Shown here: piece by piece, positions 1 through 9,837 of the stretch | How positions within the stretch are numbered: position 1 is the stretch's first letter | How the letters are laid out: every line of letters begins with the position of its first letter | Source: Clostridium beijerinckii | GTDB taxonomy: Bacteria; Bacillota; Clostridia; Clostridiales; Clostridiaceae | Direction of reading: 5' to 3' | Assembly: GCF_036699995.1 (NCBI RefSeq) | Contig: NZ_CP144906.1 | Location: forward strand, 2,433,001-2,497,000 | DNA: 64,000 nt | The notes under the pieces: generated by a model | What the model was told of the DNA's origin: nothing | The model's input: the letters and a program-made list of their open reading frames with translations, nothing else | Database searches by the model: none | Position numbers and translations under genes: made by a program

Positions 1-1
1 T

Positions 2-427
2 AAATCAATACCAGAGCTTGATAAAAGTTTATATAATAAGTTATTAGACTATGATTGGCCTGGAAATATAAGAGAGCTTGAAAATTATATTGAGAATATA
101 GTAAATTTAGATGGACGATCATCTTTTAATTTATGGGAATTTGAAGACAATCAAAGTGTTGAGATAGACAAAACATATGATAGGAAAATATTAAAAGATG
201 ATTTTTTAAGTAAAGAGATATGGGAAGACGATCAGACAAATGGCTTTTTAAAGAATGTTAATACTGAAAAGACTGAGTATATGGTGAATACTTTAAACTT
301 AGAAGAACTTGAAATGAAAGCAATCCATGAAGCTGTAAGAATAAATAATCATAATATGACAAAAGCGGCTAAAACTTTAGGTATAAGTAGAAACACTCTA
401 TATCTAAAATTAAAAAAACGTAAATAA
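2..427 (+). CDS. Sigma-54-dependent transcriptional activator, C-terminal part (5' end outside window)
   Basis: The last 141 residues of a bacterial enhancer-binding protein are visible. Near the left edge the sequence DYDWPGNIRELENYIENIV is the conserved end of the AAA+ sigma-54 interaction domain. The last about 45 residues form a Fis-type helix-turn-helix (AIHEA...MTKAAKTLGISRNTLYLKLKK). Such proteins hydrolyse ATP to open sigma-54 promoters. It lies directly upstream of an iron alcohol dehydrogenase gene that carries a -24/-12 promoter, so it probably activates that gene. From memory, a similar regulator called AdhR controls adh genes in C. beijerinckii; identity here is inferred from context. 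The sensory N-terminus is not in the window. Confidence 0.9.
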   Translation, partial: KSIPELDKSLYNKLLDYDWPGNIRELENYIENIVNLDGRSSFNLWEFEDNQSVEIDKTYDRKILKDDFLSKEIWEDDQTNGFLKNVNTEKTEYMVNTLNLEELEMKAIHEAVRINNHNMTKAAKTLGISRNTLYLKLKKRK

Positions 428-437
428 ATTATAAAGC

Positions 438-490
438 ATGTCCTAAAATATTACGCTGTATTAAATTTATACTGTATTATTTTAGGACAT
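438..490 (+). terminator. Hairpin after the sigma-54 activator gene
   Basis: A perfect 13-bp inverted repeat (438-450 with 478-490, ATGTCCTAAAATA) starts 11 nt after the stop codon. The loop is 27 nt and the T-run is weak, so it is probably a terminator or mRNA 3' end structure. Confidence 0.6.
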
Positions 491-698
491 ATCTTTGTTA
501 AAAATTATTTATATAAATGAGTATATGCTTAACAATTAATCTATGTATAATTTATTTTTTATATATTTAATAACTTAATTTAAACCCTTTAAATATAATA
601 TTTCTCAGGAATTACGAGTTTTTTGTTAGAAAAGTACTCTTATATTTTGACATTTTATTATCATAAATATAAAATATATTGATAAAATAATCACAAGT

Positions 699-714
699 TG
701 GCATGAATATTGCT
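699..714 (+). promoter_or_regulatory. Sigma-54 (-24/-12) promoter of the alcohol dehydrogenase gene
   Basis: TGGCATG-N4-TTGCT matches the sigma-54 consensus TGGCACG-N4-TTGCW at all but one position, with the required GG/GC spacing. It sits about 95 nt upstream of the adh start and downstream of a sigma-54 activator gene. Confidence 0.85.
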
Positions 715-807
715 TTAATAATTTATGTGGTCAAAAATAGACATATTAACTTATTATTTTACAACTATGCAAAATAATAAATGAGCAAATTTTAGGAGGA
801 AATATTT

Positions 808-1974
808 ATGGCACGTTTTACTTTACCAAGAGACATTTATCATGGAGAAGGAGCACTTGAGGCACTTAAAACTTTAAAGGGTAAGAAAGCTTTCGTAGTA
901 GTTGGTGGCGGATCAATGAAAAGATTTGGTTTTCTTAAACAAGTTGAAGATTATTTAAAAGAAGCAGGAATGGAAGTAGAATTATTTGAAGGTGTTGAAC
1001 CAGATCCATCAGTGGAAACAGTAATGAAAGGCGCAGAAGCTATGAGAAACTTTGAGCCTGATTGGATAGTTGCAATCGGTGGAGGATCACCAATTGATGC
1101 TGCAAAGGCTATGTGGATATTCTACGAATACCCAGATTTTACGTTTGAACAAGCAGTTGTTCCATTTGGATTACCAGACCTTAGACAAAAAGCTAAGTTT
1201 GTAGCTATTCCATCAACAAGCGGTACAGCTACAGAAGTTACAGCATTCTCAGTTATCACAAATTATTCAGAAAAAATTAAATATCCTTTAGCTGATTTTA
1301 ACATAACTCCAGATATAGCAATAGTTGATTCAGCACTTGCTCAAACTATGCCAAAAACTTTAACAGCTCATACTGGAATGGATGCATTAACTCACGCTAT
1401 AGAAGCATACACTGCATCACTTCAATCAAATTTCTCAGATCCATTAGCAATTAAAGCTATAGAAATGGTTCAAGAAAATTTATTAAAATCATTTGAAGGA
1501 GATAAAGAAGCTAGAAATCTAATGCATGAAGCTCAATGTTTAGCTGGAATGGCATTTTCTAATGCATTACTTGGAATAGTTCACTCAATGGCTCATAAGG
1601 TTGGTGCTGTATTCCATATTCCTCATGGATGTGCAAATGCTATATTTTTACCATATGTAATTGAGTATAATAGAACAAAATGCGAAAATAGATATGGAGA
1701 TATTGCGAGAGCTTTAAAATTAAAGGGAAATAATGATGCCGAGTTAACTGATTCATTAATCGAATTAATTAATGGATTAAATGATAAGTTAGAAATTCCT
1801 CACTCAATGAAAGAGTATGGAGTTACTGAAGAAGATTTTAAAGCTAATCTTTCATTTATAGCTCATAATGCAGTATTAGATGCATGTACAGGATCAAATC
1901 CTAGAGAAATAGATGATGCTACAATGGAAAAATTATTTGAATGCACATACTATGGAACTAAAGTTAATTTATAA
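808..1974 (+). CDS. Iron-containing alcohol dehydrogenase (butanol/ethanol dehydrogenase type)
   Basis: A 388-aa group III (iron) alcohol dehydrogenase, usual length for the family. Visible are the nucleotide-binding GGGSPIDAAK loop (about residues 92-101), the PSTSGTATEVTAFSVI segment, and the metal ligands in the HTGMDALTHAIEAY, HSMAHKVGAVFHIPHG regions. The enzyme reduces short aldehydes to alcohols with NAD(P)H in the cytoplasm, the last step of solvent formation. Start ATG follows the RBS AGGAGG. It is transcribed alone from a sigma-54 promoter, and nfnAB follows about 385 nt later; NfnAB could supply NADPH. Cofactor choice cannot be read from sequence. Confidence 0.93.
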   Translation: MARFTLPRDIYHGEGALEALKTLKGKKAFVVVGGGSMKRFGFLKQVEDYLKEAGMEVELFEGVEPDPSVETVMKGAEAMRNFEPDWIVAIGGGSPIDAAKAMWIFYEYPDFTFEQAVVPFGLPDLRQKAKFVAIPSTSGTATEVTAFSVITNYSEKIKYPLADFNITPDIAIVDSALAQTMPKTLTAHTGMDALTHAIEAYTASLQSNFSDPLAIKAIEMVQENLLKSFEGDKEARNLMHEAQCLAGMAFSNALLGIVHSMAHKVGAVFHIPHGCANAIFLPYVIEYNRTKCENRYGDIARALKLKGNNDAELTDSLIELINGLNDKLEIPHSMKEYGVTEEDFKANLSFIAHNAVLDACTGSNPREIDDATMEKLFECTYYGTKVNL

Positions 1975-2115
1975 AATAAATAAAGGCAATTTTTTTATTT
2001 CATAATCTTATAGAGATAAAGTAAGTTGTTTCACATTAAAAATCATGTAACTTTTAAAAAGTTATTGAAGTAAATAATTGAATAATTACTAAAAGAATCG
2101 TTACAACATTGATAA

Positions 2116-2154
2116 AACAACAATGACTCTCCACCTCAGGGAGTCTTTGTTGTT
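2116..2154 (+). terminator. Strong hairpin in the adh-nfnA interval
   Basis: AACAACAA-T-GACTC pairs with GAGTC-T-TTGTTGTT around a GC-rich loop. No long T-run follows, so it may be the adh terminator or part of the nfnA leader. The remaining leader (2155-2358) holds further short hairpins, for example AGATAG/CTATCT near 2280-2305, but no RNA family I recognise. Confidence 0.45.
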
Positions 2155-2358
2155 GATATGGAAACAAGGATGAAAATTCCAATTATCGGATATATCTTAT
2201 GTTTAGAAGCTGTAATCCTATCGCTTCTTTAAGTGATATGTAACAGTTGTATGATCATAAATAAATTTCAGCTAAGATTCAGATAGGGATCAAACTCTAT
2301 CTAAGCAAGTTTAATTTGAAATTATCAATAGAATTTATAAGCGTAGGGGGTACTAAGA

Positions 2359-3249
2359 GTGTACAAAATTGTTAACAAAAGAGAACTTACCAATAACATA
2401 TTCTTAATGGATATAGAAGCGCCTAGAGTTGCTAAATCAGCAAAACCAGGTCAATTTATAATTATAAAAAATGATGAAAAAGGAGAAAGAATACCTTTAA
2501 CAATTGCAGATTATAATGCGGAAAAAGGTACAGTAGCTATAGTTTTTGCAGCTATAGGAAAAGGAACTAAGCAGTTAGCAGCATTTAATGTTGGAGATTA
2601 TGTTTCAGATTTTGTAGGACCATTAGGTGTACCAAGTGAATTTATTCATGAAGATCTAGAAGAATTGAAAAAGAAAAATATTATCTTTATTGCAGGAGGA
2701 GTAGGGGCAGCTCCAGTTTATCCTCAAGTTAAGTGGATGCACGAACATGGGATAGCTGTAGATGTTATTTTAGGAAGCAGAAATAAAGATTTATTAATAT
2801 ATGAAGAAGAATTAAAGGCGGTTGCTGGAAATCTTTACGTAACAACAGATGATGGTTCGTACGGTTTTAAAGGAACTGGTTCAGATATGCTTAAGGAATT
2901 AGTTAATAATCAGGGGAAGAAATATGATCAAGCTGTTATCATTGGACCAATGATAATGATGAAATTTACTTCAATGTTAACTAAAGAATTAAATATTCCA
3001 ACTGTAGTAAGTTTAAACCCTATAATGGTTGATGGTACTGGAATGTGCGGTGCTTGTAGAGTTACTGTCGGTGGAAAGGTTAAATTTGCATGTGTTGATG
3101 GACCTGAGTTTGATGGCCATTTAGTAGATTACGATGAATCAATGAGAAGACAAGCTATGTATAAAACAGAAGAAGGAAGAGAATTATTAAAACTTGAAGA
3201 AGGAAACACTCATAACCATGGTGGTTGTGGATGCAAGGAGGATAAGTAA
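2359..3249 (+). CDS. nfnA: NADH-dependent reduced ferredoxin:NADP+ oxidoreductase subunit A
   Basis: A 296-aa protein of the ferredoxin-NADP reductase/dihydroorotate dehydrogenase electron-transfer subunit family. It has an FAD-binding barrel (residues 1-100, with GQFIIIK and IPLTIAD), an NAD-binding domain starting at IIFIAGGVGAAPVYPQ, and a C-terminal cluster MCGACRV...FACVDGPEF that binds [2Fe-2S]. Together with NfnB it performs flavin-based bifurcation between NADH, reduced ferredoxin and NADPH. The start is GTG, supported by GTAGGGGG 8 nt upstream. It ends 5 nt before nfnB, a two-gene operon. A His/Cys-rich tail (HNHGGCGC) is present. Confidence 0.92.
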   Translation: MYKIVNKRELTNNIFLMDIEAPRVAKSAKPGQFIIIKNDEKGERIPLTIADYNAEKGTVAIVFAAIGKGTKQLAAFNVGDYVSDFVGPLGVPSEFIHEDLEELKKKNIIFIAGGVGAAPVYPQVKWMHEHGIAVDVILGSRNKDLLIYEEELKAVAGNLYVTTDDGSYGFKGTGSDMLKELVNNQGKKYDQAVIIGPMIMMKFTSMLTKELNIPTVVSLNPIMVDGTGMCGACRVTVGGKVKFACVDGPEFDGHLVDYDESMRRQAMYKTEEGRELLKLEEGNTHNHGGCGCKEDK

Positions 3250-3254
3250 TAGAG

Positions 3255-4637
3255 ATGAACGATAGAATGAAAAGAACACCTGTTACTGAACAGGCTCCAG
3301 AAGTAAGAGCAAAAAACTTTAAGGAAGTTTGTTTAGGATATAATGAAGATGATGCTATAAAAGAAGCCAATAGATGTTTAAATTGTAAAAATCCTAAATG
3401 TGTTGAGGGATGTCCAGTATCAATCAACATTCCAGGATTTATATCAAAAGCTAAAACTGGAGACTTTGAAGATGCTGCTAAAGAAATAGCAAAATACAGT
3501 GCACTTCCAGCGGTTTGTGGAAGAGTATGTCCACAAGAAAATCAATGTGAAGGTAACTGTGTACTTGGAATTAAAGGTGAAGCTGTAGCTATAGGTAAAT
3601 TAGAAATGTTTACCGCAGACTGGTCAAGAAAAAATAAAGTAGATTTATCACAAACAGAACCTTCTAAAGGGAAGAAAGTTGCGGTAATTGGAAGTGGCCC
3701 TGCTGGTCTTACTTGTGCAGGAGACCTAGCTAAAAAAGGTTATGATGTAACTATATTTGAAGCACTACATGAAGCAGGTGGAGTTTTAGTTTATGGAATA
3801 CCTGAATTTAGATTACCAAAGGATGATGTTGTTAAAGCAGAAATTGAAAATATAAAGAAGCTTGGAGTAACAATTGAAACTAATGTAATTGTAGGAAGAA
3901 CAATAACTATAGATCAATTAATTGAAGATGAAAAATTTGAAGCTGTATTCATTGGATCAGGAGCAGGTCTTCCAAAGTTTATGGGAATACCAGGAGAAAA
4001 TGCAAATGGTGTATTTTCAGCTAATGAGTTTTTAACAAGAGTAAACTTAATGAAAGCATTTAAAGAAGAATATGATACTCCAGTTAAAGCAGGTAAAAAA
4101 GTTGCTATAGTTGGCGGAGGAAATGTTGCTATGGATGCAGCAAGAACTGCTTTAAGACTTGGTGCAGAAGCTCATATAGTATATAGAAGAGGTGAGTCAG
4201 AGCTTCCAGCAAGAGCAGAAGAAGTGCATCACGCTAAAGAAGAAGGAGTAATATTTGATGTTTTAACTAATCCAACAGAAATCTTAACAGATGAAAATGG
4301 ATGGGTTAAAGGAATGAAGTGCGTTAAAATGGAACTTGGAGAACCAGATGCTTCAGGAAGAAGAAAGCCTGTAGTTAAGGAAAATTCAGAGTTTGTATTA
4401 GACGTTGATACAGTAATAATGTCACTTGGAACTTCACCAAATCCATTAATTTCATCAACTACTAAAGGTTTAGAAATCAATGGTAGAGCTTGTTTAGTTG
4501 CCAATGAAGATGGATTAACAACTAAAGAAGGTGTTTATGCTGGTGGAGATGCAGTTACTGGTGCTGCAACTGTTATTTTAGCAATGGGAGCAGGAAAGAA
4601 AGCTGCTGCTGCAATAGATGAATATTTAAGTAGATAG
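3255..4637 (+). CDS. nfnB: NADH-dependent reduced ferredoxin:NADP+ oxidoreductase subunit B (GltD-like)
   Basis: A 460-aa homologue of the glutamate synthase small subunit. The N-terminal region carries two iron-sulfur Cys motifs (CLNCKNPKCVEGCPV and CGRVCPQENQCEGNC). An FAD-binding GSGPAGLTCAGDLAKKG motif is near residue 147, a second Rossmann motif VGGGNVAMDAARTALRLGA near residue 285, and the C-terminal GGDAVTGAATVILAMGAGK motif closes the flavin site. Stand-alone GltD-like proteins next to an NfnA are the larger subunit of the bifurcating NfnAB complex. The RBS is the GGAGG at the end of nfnA. It balances NADPH in a fermenting anaerobe. Confidence 0.92.
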   Translation: MNDRMKRTPVTEQAPEVRAKNFKEVCLGYNEDDAIKEANRCLNCKNPKCVEGCPVSINIPGFISKAKTGDFEDAAKEIAKYSALPAVCGRVCPQENQCEGNCVLGIKGEAVAIGKLEMFTADWSRKNKVDLSQTEPSKGKKVAVIGSGPAGLTCAGDLAKKGYDVTIFEALHEAGGVLVYGIPEFRLPKDDVVKAEIENIKKLGVTIETNVIVGRTITIDQLIEDEKFEAVFIGSGAGLPKFMGIPGENANGVFSANEFLTRVNLMKAFKEEYDTPVKAGKKVAIVGGGNVAMDAARTALRLGAEAHIVYRRGESELPARAEEVHHAKEEGVIFDVLTNPTEILTDENGWVKGMKCVKMELGEPDASGRRKPVVKENSEFVLDVDTVIMSLGTSPNPLISSTTKGLEINGRACLVANEDGLTTKEGVYAGGDAVTGAATVILAMGAGKKAAAAIDEYLSR

Positions 4638-4660
4638 CATTTAACATATTATATATTAAG

Positions 4661-4704
4661 AAGATTAGTTACAGGGAAATATAGATGTAACTAATCTTTT
4701 TTTT
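4661..4704 (+). terminator. Rho-independent terminator of nfnAB
   Basis: AAGATTAGTTACA pairs perfectly with TGTAACTAATCTT (4686-4698) and is followed by a run of T. Confidence 0.9.
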
Positions 4705-4904
4705 GTTTATAATTTTAGACGATATTTAACAAAAATTATTTTTTTAAATAAAAATAATGTCTCAATAAAAAGAGAAAATAATCTTAAAATTTCCTTAAAA
4801 ATCTCTAATTTAGTATTCCTAATGATATTATTTGTTGATTTTATTATAAATTAATGATAATATTTCATATATATGAAATAAGTACATATTGATGTATTAT
4901 ATTA

Positions 4905-4976
4905 CAATTGGAAGCTATGAAGAATTCTTTCTAAGTGGGCACTTTAAGAGTTTGGAGCTAGTTGTGCAACCGACCA
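4905..4976 (+). ncRNA. Cyclic-di-GMP-II riboswitch aptamer
   Basis: The core words TGGGCACTT (about 4936-4944) and TAGTTGTGCAACCGACC (4959-4975), spaced by a short stem-loop, match the c-di-GMP-II class as I remember the C. acetobutylicum example. The 3' ACCGACC end overlaps the left arm of a terminator, the usual expression platform. The downstream gene encodes an EAL-HDOD protein, fitting a c-di-GMP circuit. Confidence 0.88.
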
Positions 4977-5023
4977 ATTAAGATTAATTAATTATTTTAT
5001 TAGTTAGTTTTAATTGGTTTTTT
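4973..5023 (+). terminator. Terminator of the c-di-GMP-II riboswitch
   Basis: ACCAATTAA (4973-4981) pairs with TTAATTGGT (5010-5018), followed by TTTTTT. The left arm shares bases with the end of the aptamer, so ligand binding and terminator folding probably compete. Confidence 0.85.
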
Positions 5024-5197
5024 ATATGAAAAAATTTACTTGATTTATATATAAATAAGAACTTATATATCTTAAGTTTAAGTATTACGTAAGTAAGCTC
5101 ATTGAGAGAAGATTTTAATTTTTATGAACCCAAATTATACTACAGTAAGGGTTAAATTAAGAGGTATATAAGTATTAATGAAGGGAATGAGACTGTT

Positions 5198-6409
5198 ATG
5201 GATATTTTTGTAGCTAGACAGCCTATATTTAACAGGAAAAATGAAGTTGTTGCATATGAACTTCTATTTAGAAATGGACAAAACAATTTCTATAACAATG
5301 CTAATGGCGATGAAGCAACTTTAAAGGTTATAGCTAATACATTTTATACATTTGACTTCAAAGATATTACTGATAACAAGAAGGCATTTATAAACTTTAC
5401 TGAAGAATTGATAAAGAAAGAAATAGCAACTATACTTCCTAAAGAATATGTTGTTATAGAAATTTTAGAAAATATAGAACCAAATGATGAAATTGTGGAT
5501 GCGTGTAAAAGACTTAAGAAAAGAGGATTTATATTAGCATTAGACGATTTTGTATTCCATATTAAATATATTAAATTAATAGAAATAGCTGATATTATAA
5601 AGATAGATTTTAAAATCACGACAGGGGATGGAAGAAAGAAAGTATTTGAACTAAAAAAAATAAATAATAAAATAAAGTTTTTGGCCGAAAAAGTAGAGAA
5701 CAAAGAAGAATATGATGAGGCTTTGAAACTAGGGTACTCATACTTTCAAGGATATTATTTTAGTAAACCAATAGTGCTTTCCAGAAAAAACATTCCGACT
5801 AACAAAGATACAGCAATAAAAATTCTAAAGTTAATTAATAAAGAAGATTTTGATTTTAATAAATTAGAAGAACTAATAATAAAGGACTTAGGATTGTCAT
5901 ATAAAATAATCAAATTAATAAATTCGTCTGCATACTGCCTTAAGAATGAAGTAAGATCTATAAAATATGCTATTGCACTGTTGGGAAGAAAAGAGATTAT
6001 AAAATGGTTATATGTAGTTCTGCTAAATGATCTAAAGGAAAATAACACAGATGAACTTATAAAAGTCTCATTGCAGAGAGCGAAGTTATGTGAACTAATA
6101 TGTAATATGAGTGAGTATAGAAATAATGTTTATTCAGCTTATATGGTAGGATTATTTTCAGTTATGGATGCAATTTTAAATTGTTCAATTGAAGTGATCT
6201 TAAAAGAATTATATATAAATGATGAAATAAAGGAAGGACTAATTGAAAAAGATAATTTCTTGAATAAGATATTGAAATTAGCTATTAACTATGAAAAAGG
6301 TCAATGGGAAAACGTTGAGTTTTATACTAAGGAAATAGGTGTCAGTGATAATAAGCTTGCAGAAGCCTATATAGATGCTATAAAATGGGCAGATGATGTT
6401 GTGAGTTAA
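5198..6409 (+). CDS. EAL-HDOD (YuxH-type) signalling protein
   Basis: A 403-aa protein with an EAL-like domain (about 1-200) and an HDOD domain (about 200-390). The EAL signature is altered: YELLFR replaces EAL, and the expected DDFG reads DDFV (ALDDFVF). EKVE and QGYYFSKP are kept. The HDOD part shows LSYKIIKLINSSAYCL and IKYAIALLGRKEIIKWL. Such proteins bind or sense c-di-GMP and often lack phosphodiesterase activity; the changed motif suggests that here too. Expression is under a c-di-GMP-II riboswitch 220 nt upstream. It is monocistronic. Confidence 0.88.
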   Translation: MDIFVARQPIFNRKNEVVAYELLFRNGQNNFYNNANGDEATLKVIANTFYTFDFKDITDNKKAFINFTEELIKKEIATILPKEYVVIEILENIEPNDEIVDACKRLKKRGFILALDDFVFHIKYIKLIEIADIIKIDFKITTGDGRKKVFELKKINNKIKFLAEKVENKEEYDEALKLGYSYFQGYYFSKPIVLSRKNIPTNKDTAIKILKLINKEDFDFNKLEELIIKDLGLSYKIIKLINSSAYCLKNEVRSIKYAIALLGRKEIIKWLYVVLLNDLKENNTDELIKVSLQRAKLCELICNMSEYRNNVYSAYMVGLFSVMDAILNCSIEVILKELYINDEIKEGLIEKDNFLNKILKLAINYEKGQWENVEFYTKEIGVSDNKLAEAYIDAIKWADDVVS

Positions 6410-6415
6410 AAAAAT

Positions 6416-6442
6416 AAGAAACTAGAACGTGTCTAGTTTCTT
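6416..6442. terminator. Hairpin after the EAL-HDOD gene
   Basis: AAGAAACTAGA pairs perfectly with TCTAGTTTCTT across a 5-nt loop, 7 nt after the stop codon. An A-run before it would give U-run termination on the minus strand too. Confidence 0.7.
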
Positions 6443-7448
6443 ACTCTAATTGGTAAAAAAAGAAAATACTATATCAAAACTCTAGGAAAAATTTCAATAT
6501 AAGTAAATTGTATATTTACATTAACATTATACGACATAAACTGTTTTAATTCAACAATAAAAATATAAAAAAGGTGCAAATGGCAAAAAAAAATAATATT
6601 ATATTATTTTTCATTGGAATAGTATTAAATATTAGGGTAAATATTCTAAAAGTGCTAATAGGTATAAGTAATTAAATCAAAAAATGATGGGATTTCTATG
6701 GGTTGATTTTTAATATAAAAAGAGATAGCAGTTAGATTAATAAATGCTATCTCTTTTGGTGTAGTTGAAAAGTAATATTTTCATTAATAATTATTTGCGA
6801 AATTTAAAGATATTATACATAAAAATAAAAAAAGTAATGACAAAATAATAATATCTTGAGATTTACTAAGCGCTGCTTTCAGTTATAAAGGAATAACAAA
6901 ATTTATGATTTATAACAATACTAGTATTTACTCTATGAGTCATGATTAGCTAATAAAATGGAAAATTGAATTATATAATGTATATTACAAAACATGAGCC
7001 TATAAAATTTAAATATACAGGTTATAGGTAATATATTTTGCTTTTTTAAATAATTTGCCTTATATACTTTATCTATGGTTTAAAATAATTTTCGAAAATA
7101 TACTTTTTATTAGAAAAATTTATATTTTTATGTCAGAAAAGTATATTTATTAACGAATAATATATTGAGTGTGTAAAAATTGATTCCCAAATACCCCTTA
7201 ATATGCAATTACATAACACTCCTATATTTTACTATACCTACTAACAGTAAATCCCCTGTAAATTGATGATAAATTTACAGGGGATTTTTAACTTTATTTA
7301 AAGTATAATATGCTAAAGAGTAGTAATTTACAATACAAAGATGTTTCATTCACAATATTAATTTCATCTGATTATTATATAATAAATATTATTCAGTAGT
7401 TAATATTTATTGGATTTTACACCCCATTATTAATACGAGGTGAAATTA
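6443..7448. other. About 1 kb without a recognisable gene, with two hairpin terminators
   Basis: No ORF with good coding character or RBS was seen on either strand. Two terminator-like hairpins stand in it: 6717-6757 (AAAAGAGATAGCA with TGCTATCTCTTTT) and 7249-7289 (AAATCCCCTGTAAAT with ATTTACAGGGGATTT). Unattached terminators suggest decayed genes or short RNAs. Confidence 0.6.
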
Positions 7449-7682
7449 ATGAAAATAAAAGTGATAAATAGTTATCCAGCTTGTATATGGGAAGAAGATA
7501 TCATTAAAGCAATTCACGATCTATGTCTTGAAGAACTTCAAGAAAAGCTGGAGAAATATAAATCTGATAACTCGAGCAAAGCAATTGCTAATTGTCATAT
7601 TTCAAAAAAAGAGTTTTGTTGCAAAAAACAAGTATTTATAGAAATGACAGCAATGTTTGATATTGTTGATATAATAAATTAG
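7449..7682 (+). CDS. Small hypothetical protein (77 aa)
   Basis: Not recognised. The acidic/lysine-rich protein begins MKIKVINSYPACIWEED and has a Cys pair in KKEFCCKKQ. ATG 7449 is preferred over GTG 7440 because GAGGTGA lies 8 nt upstream of it. A clear terminator follows at 7718, so this is a complete single-gene unit. Four Cys residues in total give no known metal motif. Confidence 0.55.
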   Translation: MKIKVINSYPACIWEEDIIKAIHDLCLEELQEKLEKYKSDNSSKAIANCHISKKEFCCKKQVFIEMTAMFDIVDIIN

Positions 7683-7717
7683 AAGAAAATATTGATTTAG
7701 AGAATTATACTAAATTA

Positions 7718-7757
7718 AAAACAATCTCCTATTAAAAAATGAGGAGATTGTTTTTTA
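7718..7757 (+). terminator. Rho-independent terminator
   Basis: AAACAATCTCCT pairs with AGGAGATTGTTT and is followed by a T-run; it ends the small gene at 7449. Confidence 0.88.
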
Positions 7758-7950
7758 TTTTTGGAAAATTGTAATGAGATTAAGAGTGTGGAAAAGTTAC
7801 ACAGGAATCTATTCAACAAGATTGAAAACAAACATTGAATGGAGAATAAACCCATTTGTTCTTGCGGAACTGTTATAATACCTATTTTAAAAGTAAATAA
7901 AATTAAAGAATATGAGAATAATTATCGGATTCATGTGAATTAAGTGGATT

Positions 7951-7962
7951 TTGTGGTATAAT
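7951..7962 (+). promoter_or_regulatory. Extended -10 promoter candidate of the chemotaxis receptor gene
   Basis: TGGTATAAT is an extended -10 element; the -35 region 17 nt upstream (TGTGAA) is poor. It would give a leader of about 150 nt. The rest of 7758-8113 shows nothing further. Confidence 0.4.
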
Positions 7963-8113
7963 TTAGAGTAGAAGTAAATTACTTATTAGTTTTGATACTT
8001 ATGTAAAAATAAGTGATTAAGCTTAGTAGTTTATAGAATGGTTATGGAATTAGGTATTGGGATTAAACATGATAACTTTTATATCTTAAAGGACGAAGGG
8101 AAGGATAAATACA

Positions 8114-9826
8114 ATGTTTAAGAAAATGAAAATATCCCAAAAATTAATAGGAAGTAGTGTGATATGTACTGTATTCTTAGTTTTAGTCGGCATAGCTGGT
8201 CTATTTAGCATGAACAAACTAAATATAAATACAGATAAAATTTATAATAATAATTTAATGAGACTTCAGAAGTTATATGTAGTAAAAAGTAATACTAACT
8301 TAGGACTATCTGATATGGAACATATTATTAATAGTAATTTTAAAAATGATATAGATGAGGCACAAAAAGATTTAGCAGATTTATCTGATTTAAATAATAA
8401 AACTTTTGAAGAAATTGAAAAAATACCTTATTCTAGTGAAAAAGAAGAAGCTGATTATAAAAAAGTTAAAGATGCATTAACTAGGTATAGGGATATAAGA
8501 ACAAAGATAATAAAGGATGTTACTGACAATAATTATGAGGAAGCTATTGAATTATATAATTCGGAGTATTTTACTTTAAGAGAAGAGATAGCAAATGATA
8601 TAAATGTTGTAATAAATGAAAATATTGATGCGGCCAAAGAAACATCGGAATCAAGTAACGCAGTTTTTAAAAATTCGTTTAAATTTCTTGCAATATTTAT
8701 TGTTATTTCAGCATTGATATTAGCCATATTAAGTGGTGGGTTAGCAATTTGGTTAAGAAAGAGAATAAACAGTATAGTTAATTTTGCTAATGGTTTAGCG
8801 GAAGGAGATCTTACTGAGAAAATAAATATAAATGCATATGATGAAATAGGTAATATGTCAAAAGCATTGAATATTGCTGTATTAGACGTGAAAAATCTTA
8901 TTATAGAACTTACTAATCGTATGAAAAATGTCAGAATTTCAAATGAAGATCTAACTTCAACAATGGAAGAAATGTCTGCAACTATGAATAATATTAAAAC
9001 TGTAACCCATGAAATTGCTGATGCAAGCATGAATTTAAGTGCGGCAACTCAAGATGTTAGTTCATATACAATGGAAATAGAAAAACTGACAGATGAACTT
9101 AGCAGAAATGCTGAAAAGAGAGAATTAGATTCAGATGAAATTATGAAAAGAGCAGTAAATGTAAAAGAAAAAGTGGAAGAGTCATCTAATAATGCAATAA
9201 GCCTATATAATGAAAAAGAAATTAAGATTAAAAAAGCAATTGAGGATATAAAGATTGTTAAAGAAATAGAAAAAATGGCAGAAGCTATTGGACAAATAGC
9301 TGAACAAACTAATCTTCTAGCACTTAATGCATCTATAGAGGCTGCTAATGCTGGGGATGCAGGTCGCGGATTTGCTGTAGTTGCAGAGGAAGTTAGAAAA
9401 TTAGCTGAGAAGTCATCAGAAACAGTTATCGATATAAAGAAAAATATAAGTACAGTTGGAAATGTTATTGAAAACTTTACTAATAACACTAAAGATATAT
9501 TGGGATTTATTGATAGTCAGGTTAGACCAGATTATGAAATGTTGAAGTCTATAGGAAATCAATATGAAAAAGATGCTGAAGTTGTAAATGAAATGTCAAA
9601 AGAGATTGCAGAGTCAGCAATTAAAATTGCGAATAATGTATCTAAAGTTAATAATGCTATAGTAAATATTTCATCAAAATCACAGCAATCAGCTTCTAGT
9701 GTAGAAGAGATATTTGCAAGTATTAGCGAAACCAGCGCATCAGTAGATAATGTTACCAATCAGGCAAAAGACACATCAGAAATGGCTGATAACATGATTG
9801 AAATGGCAAATAAATTTAAATTCTAG
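8114..9826 (+). CDS. Methyl-accepting chemotaxis protein
   Basis: A 570-aa receptor with TM1 (about residues 12-34), an extracytoplasmic four-helix-bundle sensor of about 150 residues, TM2 (about 190-213, [24 protein letters not shown] region), a HAMP linker, and a C-terminal signalling coiled coil. The hairpin tip [38 protein letters not shown] is the invariant CheA/CheW contact. It controls flagellar rotation in response to an unknown ligand. No chemotaxis genes are adjacent. The RBS is AAGGGAAGG. A huge inverted repeat begins 12 nt after the stop codon. Confidence 0.95.
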   Translation: MFKKMKISQKLIGSSVICTVFLVLVGIAGLFSMNKLNINTDKIYNNNLMRLQKLYVVKSNTNLGLSDMEHIINSNFKNDIDEAQKDLADLSDLNNKTFEEIEKIPYSSEKEEADYKKVKDALTRYRDIRTKIIKDVTDNNYEEAIELYNSEYFTLREEIANDINVVINENIDAAKETSESSNAVFKNSFKFLAIFIVISALILAILSGGLAIWLRKRINSIVNFANGLAEGDLTEKININAYDEIGNMSKALNIAVLDVKNLIIELTNRMKNVRISNEDLTSTMEEMSATMNNIKTVTHEIADASMNLSAATQDVSSYTMEIEKLTDELSRNAEKRELDSDEIMKRAVNVKEKVEESSNNAISLYNEKEIKIKKAIEDIKIVKEIEKMAEAIGQIAEQTNLLALNASIEAANAGDAGRGFAVVAEEVRKLAEKSSETVIDIKKNISTVGNVIENFTNNTKDILGFIDSQVRPDYEMLKSIGNQYEKDAEVVNEMSKEIAESAIKIANNVSKVNNAIVNISSKSQQSASSVEEIFASISETSASVDNVTNQAKDTSEMADNMIEMANKFKF

Positions 9827-9837
9827 AAATATATAAG

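Noticed and set aside
8533..9759. Long minus-strand ORFs opposite the chemotaxis receptor gene
   Set aside because: They are shadows of a well-supported gene, with no RBS or domain.
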